Below are positions 7,553-10,679 of a stretch of 10,679 nucleotides of DNA, piece by piece. Source of the stretch: Myxococcales bacterium (GTDB lineage Bacteria; Myxococcota; Bradymonadia; REDH01); the NCBI GenBank assembly GCA_018970625.1, contig JAGWVZ010000078.1:1-10679 (forward strand), in the 5' to 3' direction. The translations under genes were made by a program, and so were the position numbers. Numbering within the stretch: the first letter of the stretch is position 1; each line of letters starts with the position of its first letter. The notes below the pieces were generated by a model. That model was not told where the DNA came from, did no database searches, and worked only from the letters and a program-made list of their open reading frames with translations.

Positions 7553-8965
7553 TCACTCGCACTCGGAGCGCAGGCCGTCATCACCCAGGGCGACCGCCAG
7601 GCATCCGGGGAACACCGGAGCGCAACATGGGCGACCCCATCGGCATTGCGCGGCCGAGCAGGCTGTGAACAGTCCGCCGCAGCTGCAGGTCGTGCTGACG
7701 GTGCAGGTGCCTGCATTGCAGGTGCCGGTGCCGCAATCGTTGCCGCAGGTGCCGCAGTTGTCGGGGTCGTTTCGGGTATCGACGCACCGGTCGCCGCACA
7801 GGGTGAGCCCTGAGGGGCAGATGCAGTCACCGCCCGCGCAGACGACGCCGGCCGGGCAGGACGTTCCGCAGGCACCGCAGTTGCGCGGGTCGGTGGCGAG
7901 GTCCGAGCAGCTGCGCCCACACAGCGTCTCGGCCGGGTCCACACAGTCGCAGGCGCCGGCCTTGCACTCCTGATCGGTGGCGCAAATATTGCCGCAGCTG
8001 CCGCAGTTGGAGGGGTTTTCGCTGGTGTCGATGCAGAAGGCGCCGCAGGCGGTGAGTCCGCCTGGGCAGGTGCAGGCGCCCGCTGTGCAGGTCTGCCCGG
8101 CGGCGCAGATGTTGCCGCAGGTGCCGCAGTTGGTCTCGTCGGACTGCAGGTCGGTGCAGGCGTCACCGCACTCGGTGGCCCCGACGGGGCATGCGCAAAC
8201 GCCTGACTGGCACACCTGACCGGCGGTACATTCCGTGCCGCAGGTGCCGCAGTTCGAGGGGTCGGTTTGGGGGTTGGTACAGCGACCGGCGCAGAAGAAG
8301 TCGCCTTCTGCACAGGTACACAGGCCGTCTTCGCAGACGGTCGCGGCGGCGGGGTCGCAGGCGGTGCCGGGCTCGAAGCCGGTGCCGTCGGCGTTACAGG
8401 TACCGGGTGTGTTACCCAGACAGGTAGTTTCGCCCGGGGTACAGGGCTGGGCGACCAGGCATGTGCCATCGTCGCAGGTGCAGGTGCCGCCTTCGCACCC
8501 GGCCAGCGTGGCGCAGTCAGTACGCGTCAGCAGTGTGCCTTCGGCGTTGCAAACCAGCGCTACCGTCCCGGATTCGCAGCTGCGGGAATTGGCCTCGCAT
8601 GGTTTCGCGACACACACGTCCTCGACACAGGTGGCCGTGCTGCCGCAGGTTTCGTCGTTGGTGCAGGGAATGGCGGTGTCCGCATCATCCGAAGGGGCGT
8701 CATCATTCAAGGCGTCGTTCCGCGCGTCAGACTCCGCTGCGTCGGGGTCATCTTCGTCCGGGGTAGTGGCATCTGCATCCACGACGTCTTCGTCCCGGCC
8801 ACCAATGTCTCGTAGCGGAGCGGACGCGTCATCATCGTCGTTGTTGTCGCGGGTGTCTGTCTCGTCAGAAAGATCCTCGCCCAAGGCATCGCTGGTGTTT
8901 GTGGGTACCGCATTGGCACACCCGGTGAGGGAACCGAGCAACAGCATGGTCATCCAGAAACGCAT
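7553..8965 (-). CDS. Cys-rich repeat lipoprotein (470 aa), myxobacterial type
   Basis: Probable secreted lipoprotein: MRFW, a hydrophobic core, then lipobox LTG-Cys16 with Ala at +2. Residues about 19-98 are a very acidic, low-complexity Asp/Ala/Glu linker, likely a flexible tether. The rest is Cys-rich. Residues about 100-230 hold irregular motifs of the form CxxxxxTC, CxxGTLLxxxxC and CTCxDGTC. These are followed by five 41-residue repeats of GxxCxxxxxDPxNCGxCGxxCxxGxxCxxGxCxCP. A last Cys-rich segment, including WGRPCCAP, ends the protein. This layout matches the Cys-rich secreted proteins abundant in Myxococcota, some annotated as MXAN_6577-like and others wrongly as tryptophan synthase alpha chain. 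The many even-spaced Cys residues suggest disulfide-bonded modules, so passage through a periplasmic oxidation system is inferred. ATG 8965 is preferred over ATG 8980, since GGAG lies 9 nt before it. Function unknown; adhesion, surface structure or metal binding are all possible. Confidence 0.88.
   Translation of the reverse strand: MRFWMTMLLLGSLTGCANAVPTNTSDALGEDLSDETDTRDNNDDDDASAPLRDIGGRDEDVVDADATTPDEDDPDAAESDARNDALNDDAPSDDADTAIPCTNDETCGSTATCVEDVCVAKPCEANSRSCESGTVALVCNAEGTLLTRTDCATLAGCEGGTCTCDDGTCLVAQPCTPGETTCLGNTPGTCNADGTGFEPGTACDPAAATVCEDGLCTCAEGDFFCAGRCTNPQTDPSNCGTCGTECTAGQVCQSGVCACPVGATECGDACTDLQSDETNCGTCGNICAAGQTCTAGACTCPGGLTACGAFCIDTSENPSNCGSCGNICATDQECKAGACDCVDPAETLCGRSCSDLATDPRNCGACGTSCPAGVVCAGGDCICPSGLTLCGDRCVDTRNDPDNCGTCGNDCGTGTCNAGTCTVSTTCSCGGLFTACSAAQCRWGRPCCAPVFPGCLAVALGDDGLRSECE
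7700..8290 (-). repeat. Five NCGxCG Cys-rich repeats, 123-nt period
   Basis: The codons for the Asn-Cys pair of each NCGxCG motif start (plus-strand coordinates, left edge) at 8249, 8126, 8003, 7877 and 7754. The spacing is 123, 123, 126 and 123 nt, so the unit is 41 residues with one 42-residue copy. The DNA around the motif is nearly identical in the copies, for example a shared CCGCAGGTGCCGCAGTT in three of five, which points to tandem duplication. The same regularity keeps other reading frames open across the gene. Confidence 0.85.
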
Positions 8966-8974
8966 AGGCACACA

Positions 8975-8978
8975 CTCC
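8975..8978 (-). promoter_or_regulatory. Ribosome binding site supporting the start at 8965
   Basis: GGAG on the minus strand lies 9 nt before ATG 8965. ATG 8980, five codons upstream in the same frame, overlaps the region just before this site and has no purine-rich sequence of its own. The shorter protein also has the more typical lipoprotein signal. Confidence 0.6.
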
Positions 8979-8998
8979 ATTCGTCGCCGGATTCACGG

Positions 8999-9024
8999 CC
9001 CGACTCGGGTCTGAGGCCGCAGAC
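8999..9024 (-). other. Inverted repeats in the lipoprotein leader
   Basis: CCCGA (8999-9003) and TCGGG (9005-9009) form one palindrome. GTCTG (9009-9013) and CAGAC (9020-9024) form a second, a 5-bp stem with a 6-nt loop. They lie 34-59 nt upstream of the lipoprotein start and would be in its mRNA leader if the candidate promoter is right. The stems are short, so this is weak. Confidence 0.3.
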
Positions 9025-9044
9025 GACTCATCGCGCAGGCCAGT

Positions 9045-9060
9045 TGACACCGGGCTGTCA
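9045..9060. promoter_or_regulatory. TGACA-N6-TGTCA palindrome, possible operator
   Basis: A perfect 5-bp inverted repeat is spaced by CCGGGC. Its right arm overlaps the candidate minus-strand -10 element (9057-9062), and its left arm lies where transcription of the lipoprotein gene would start. This is the expected place and shape for a dimeric repressor site. The left arm also contains a consensus TTGACA, but no -10 follows at the right distance on the plus strand. Confidence 0.35.
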
Positions 9061-9085
9061 TACCGTGAACCGGGCGCTGACGCAA
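9057..9085 (-). promoter_or_regulatory. Possible promoter for the Cys-rich lipoprotein gene
   Basis: Read on the minus strand, TTGCGT (9085-9080) and TATGAC (9062-9057) are exactly 17 bp apart. The -10 matches consensus in 4 of 6 positions and the -35 in 3 of 6. The predicted leader is about 85 nt. The spacing is good but the hexamers are modest. Confidence 0.35.
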
Positions 9086-9224
9086 AGCGTTGCGGGCCGA
9101 AACGTCAACGGGCGCGCCATGTCGGGTTCCGAAGGCGACGGCGGCCGAGCGCTGGCACTCCGTGTCGCCAATGTTGTGTTTTTGCGCGGCAGCAAACGGA
9201 CCGATATTCCGTGTGACGTTTCGC

Positions 9225-9253
9225 TTGCGTGCAGGGTGATGCGGTCCTAGCGT
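9225..9253 (+). promoter_or_regulatory. Possible promoter for the ccm operon
   Basis: TTGCGT (9225-9230) and TAGCGT (9248-9253) are 17 bp apart, about 100 nt before ccmE. Each matches consensus in only 3 of 6 positions. An alternative with equal scores is TTGCGC (9182-9187) with TATTCC (9205-9210), also at 17 bp. I cannot choose between them from sequence. Confidence 0.25.
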
Positions 9254-9310
9254 GGCGAGGCTGACCTACGGCGAGCCACTTCGGCTGCATCCGAGGGCGT
9301 GACCGACGGC

Positions 9311-9327
9311 TGGCTCGTCAAGAGCCA
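9311..9327 (+). other. 6-bp hairpin in the ccmE leader
   Basis: TGGCTC (9311-9316) and GAGCCA (9322-9327) are a perfect inverted repeat with a 5-nt loop, ending 23 nt before the ccmE start. The following bases CTGTTTGATG include only three T residues, so it is a poor terminator. It may be a leader structure or a weak attenuator. Confidence 0.35.
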
Positions 9328-9350
9328 CTGTTTGATGAAGAGTTTCGAAG

Positions 9351-9836
9351 ATGTCTGACGCTGATTTTCGTCCCGAAGACGGGCATGAGGAAGGAGCGCC
9401 CAGCACCGGCAACCGGCTAATGGCGTCGCGCCTGCGGTTTCTGGTAGGCACGCTGGTGGCTGTAGGTGCTTTGATTTACGTCGCTTTTTCGTCCTTCGAA
9501 AGCGAGGTGTACTTCCTGACGGTGGCCGAGGTGTCGGATCAGCAGGAGAACATCGGCGGCCGGGAGTTCCGACTGAAGGGGATCGTGGTACCGGGTTCGC
9601 ATATGGTCAGCGAAACGGCGCTGCACGAGCACTGGTTCACGCTTCACGAAGAGGACGAGACGCGTCAGGTGTTCTTTGCAGGCGCCCTGCCTGACACCTT
9701 CGCGGACGAAGCCGAGGTGGTGGCCCTGGGCCGGCTGCGCGATGACGGTGTGTTTGAAGCGGTGGAAGTCGTTGCCAAGTGCCCGTCCCGGTATGAAGAG
9801 GCAGCTCCCACGGCGACCACCGCCAGCAATCCCTGA
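9351..9836 (+). CDS. ccmE: Cytochrome c maturation haem chaperone CcmE, Cys (CxxxY) type
   Basis: CcmE is a membrane-anchored periplasmic haem chaperone. It receives haem from the CcmABCD release complex, binds it covalently, and hands it to CcmF. The 161-residue product has an acidic cytoplasmic N-terminus (1-25), one transmembrane helix (about 28-46), and an OB-fold domain with family signatures VYFLTVAEV (53-61), REFRLKGIVVPGS (71-83), and VFFAGALPDTFADEAEVVALGRL (107-129). The haem site, AKHDExY in standard CcmE, reads AKCPSRY here: Cys144 replaces the haem-binding His, and Tyr148 is kept. This CxxxY form is known from archaea, Desulfovibrio and other deltaproteobacteria with a variant System I. 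A short Ala/Thr-rich tail follows. The ATG is preceded by AAGAG 8 nt upstream. The stop TGA overlaps the GAGG ribosome binding site of ccmF, so the two are probably translationally coupled. The N-terminal extension before the helix is longer than in E. coli. Confidence 0.93.
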   Translation: MSDADFRPEDGHEEGAPSTGNRLMASRLRFLVGTLVAVGALIYVAFSSFESEVYFLTVAEVSDQQENIGGREFRLKGIVVPGSHMVSETALHEHWFTLHEEDETRQVFFAGALPDTFADEAEVVALGRLRDDGVFEAVEVVAKCPSRYEEAAPTATTASNP

Positions 9837-9841
9837 GGCCT

Positions 9842-10679
9842 ATGCCGTTTCTGGGTACAATCGCAATCGCCCTCGCGCTGGGCGCATGCCTGTTCACAAT
9901 CGTTACGGGTGTCCGTGCGGGAGTGCGGCGAGACGCCCGCTGGGCAGCCATGTCAGAGCAGGGGGTTTACCTGCAGACGGGGCTGATCTGGGTGGCGTCC
10001 GCGGCGCTCATGTACAGTTTTCTGACCCACGACTTCACCCTGCCGTATGTGTATGGGCGCAGCGACGCGCGCATGCCGGTGTTCTATGTGATGGCGGCGT
10101 TCTGGGGTGGCCAGGAGGGCAGTCTGCTCTTCTGGGCAACGGTGAGCGCAGCGTTTGGTGGGGCGGCTACGTGGATCAACCGCGAACGGCTCTCTACGGT
10201 CATGCCGTTCTTTCACGCCGTGTTGAGCCTGACGTTGCTGGGCCTGCTGGTGGTATTGAACTTCGTGGCGAGCCCTTTCGATGTGTTTCAGGTGGTGGAT
10301 GCGCCGGTCGATGGCACAGGGCTGAACCCGCTGCTTCAGAACCCGCTGATGGTGATTCACCCGCCCTGCCTGCTGTCGGGTTTTGCGACGTTCTCGGTGC
10401 CTTTTTCGTTCGGCATGGCGGCGCTGCTGGCCGGGCAGACCGGGTCGGAGTGGCTCAAGGCCACCCGCAAGTGGACGTTGATATCGTGGCTGTTGTTGAG
10501 CGTGGGCAACATTCTGGGCGGCATGTGGGCCTATCGCGAGCTGGGCTGGGGCGGTTACTGGGCGTGGGACCCGGTGGAAAATGCCGCCTTGATTCCGTGG
10601 TTTACCGCGAGCGCGCTGCTGCACTCGGTCATCATTCAGGAGCAGCGCGGCATGCTGCGCCGCTGGAATGCCATTCTGG
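9842..10679 (+). CDS. ccmF: Cytochrome c haem lyase subunit CcmF (3' end outside window)
   Basis: CcmF is a polytopic inner-membrane protein that takes haem from holo-CcmE, reduces it and, usually with CcmH, attaches it to the CxxCH motif of apocytochrome c. The visible 279 codons include FWGGQEGSLLFW (about 87-98), LNPLLQNPLMVIHPP with His173, and the haem-handling WWD motif WGGYWAWDPVEN at 236-247, followed by LLHS with His261. From memory, E. coli CcmF uses His173 and His261 at these same positions as periplasmic and transmembrane haem ligands, so the visible haem sites look intact. Hydrophobic helices fill the rest. ATG 9842 is 5 nt after the ccmE stop, with GAGG 3 nt upstream, closer than ideal. 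No stop is reached; full-length CcmF is about 650 residues, so well under half is present. It stays open to the window end with no frameshift. Confidence 0.96.
   Translation, partial: MPFLGTIAIALALGACLFTIVTGVRAGVRRDARWAAMSEQGVYLQTGLIWVASAALMYSFLTHDFTLPYVYGRSDARMPVFYVMAAFWGGQEGSLLFWATVSAAFGGAATWINRERLSTVMPFFHAVLSLTLLGLLVVLNFVASPFDVFQVVDAPVDGTGLNPLLQNPLMVIHPPCLLSGFATFSVPFSFGMAALLAGQTGSEWLKATRKWTLISWLLLSVGNILGGMWAYRELGWGGYWAWDPVENAALIPWFTASALLHSVIIQEQRGMLRRWNAIL

Larger units (their letters stand above)
8966..9350. other. Divergent control region between the Cys-rich lipoprotein and ccmE
   Basis: This 385-bp stretch separates two outward-reading genes and has no convincing coding frame. A 68-codon frame at 9044-9250 starts with TTG, has no ribosome binding site and resembles nothing. 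The region holds candidate promoters in both directions, a TGACA/TGTCA palindrome and several short hairpins, listed separately. Confidence 0.6.

Noticed and set aside
6637..8469. A single 610-codon minus-strand frame spanning the unknown membrane protein and most of the Cys-rich lipoprotein gene
   Set aside because: Its first part is Pro/Ala-rich and is simply another frame of the Cys-rich repeats, which stay open because of the repeated codons. The lipoprotein frame has the signal peptide, lipobox and family repeats. The genuine part begins at GTG 7449 with its own ribosome binding site and signal sequence.
7553..8965. Tandem 123-nt repeats considered as a CRISPR or satellite array
   Set aside because: The repeats are in frame, translate to NCGxCG Cys-rich modules and have no spacer-repeat alternation.
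8235..9014. A 259-codon plus-strand frame opposite the Cys-rich lipoprotein
   Set aside because: Its low-complexity Val/Ser/Gln content is the complement of the Cys repeats and the acidic linker, and it crosses the lipoprotein start region.
9044..9070. A consensus TTGACA -35 box on the plus strand
   Set aside because: No acceptable -10 hexamer lies 16-18 bp downstream. The sequence is better explained as an arm of the TGACA/TGTCA palindrome.
9163..9180. A sigma-54-like TGGCAC element upstream of ccmE
   Set aside because: The spacing between the GG and GC dinucleotides is 11 nt rather than the required 10, and the downstream part does not match TTGC.
9044..9250. A 68-codon frame in the divergent spacer
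   Set aside because: It starts with TTG, has no ribosome binding site, overlaps the predicted promoter elements and resembles no known protein.
9953..10624. A 223-codon minus-strand frame
   Set aside because: It lies opposite ccmF, whose frame carries the WWD motif and conserved His residues. The antisense product is Arg/Gln-rich with no recognisable features.

Overview
The window is high-GC DNA coding on both strands with short spacers. Its content suggests a Gram-negative bacterium of the myxobacterial/deltaproteobacterial kind (Myxococcota or Bradymonadota-like). The reasons are two secreted Cys- and Asp-rich repeat lipoproteins typical of those genomes, a single-chain glycine decarboxylase, and a cytochrome c maturation operon whose CcmE carries the rare CxxxY haem-binding motif. 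This placement is inference from gene content, since no rRNA or other phylogenetic marker is present.

Layout. (1) 6-2981 (+) is a 991-residue lipoprotein built almost entirely of MopE-type, Asp-rich modules with a regular 69-residue period. (2) 2982-3200 is a spacer holding four CATG elements at an 11-bp period, a good intrinsic terminator, a possible promoter and a 7-bp hairpin. (3) 3201-3545 (+) is a 114-residue multi-pass membrane protein of unknown function. (4) 3690-6551 (+) is gcvP, complete, with no gcvT or gcvH beside it. (5) 6552-6636 separates convergent genes and contains a weak, possibly bidirectional terminator. (6) On the minus strand, 8965-7553 encodes a second Cys-rich lipoprotein with five 41-residue NCGxCG repeats. 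It is followed after about 100 nt by 7449-6637, an exported or membrane protein of unknown function; the two may be co-transcribed. (7) 8966-9350 is a divergent control region. (8) 9351-9836 and 9842-10679 (+, running off the end) are ccmE and ccmF, separated by 5 nt.

How the genes fit together. The ccmE-ccmF pair is one operon for haem delivery and ligation to apocytochrome c in the periplasm. CcmE has Cys144-x-x-x-Tyr148 where textbook CcmE has His-x-x-x-Tyr, while CcmF keeps the usual His173, His261 and WWD motif. This points to the variant System I pathway. gcvP is one-carbon/glycine metabolism and is not visibly linked to its neighbours. The two lipoproteins are probably outer-membrane or surface proteins; their Asp-rich and Cys-rich repeats suggest metal binding or disulfide-rich scaffolding, but no specific function can be read from sequence.

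I do not see a new defence system, mobile element, CRISPR array, tRNA or rRNA. The most biologically informative feature is the Cys-type CcmE. The least explained are the 11-bp phased CATG array, the 13-nt duplication around a start codon, and the palindrome in the divergent promoter region.
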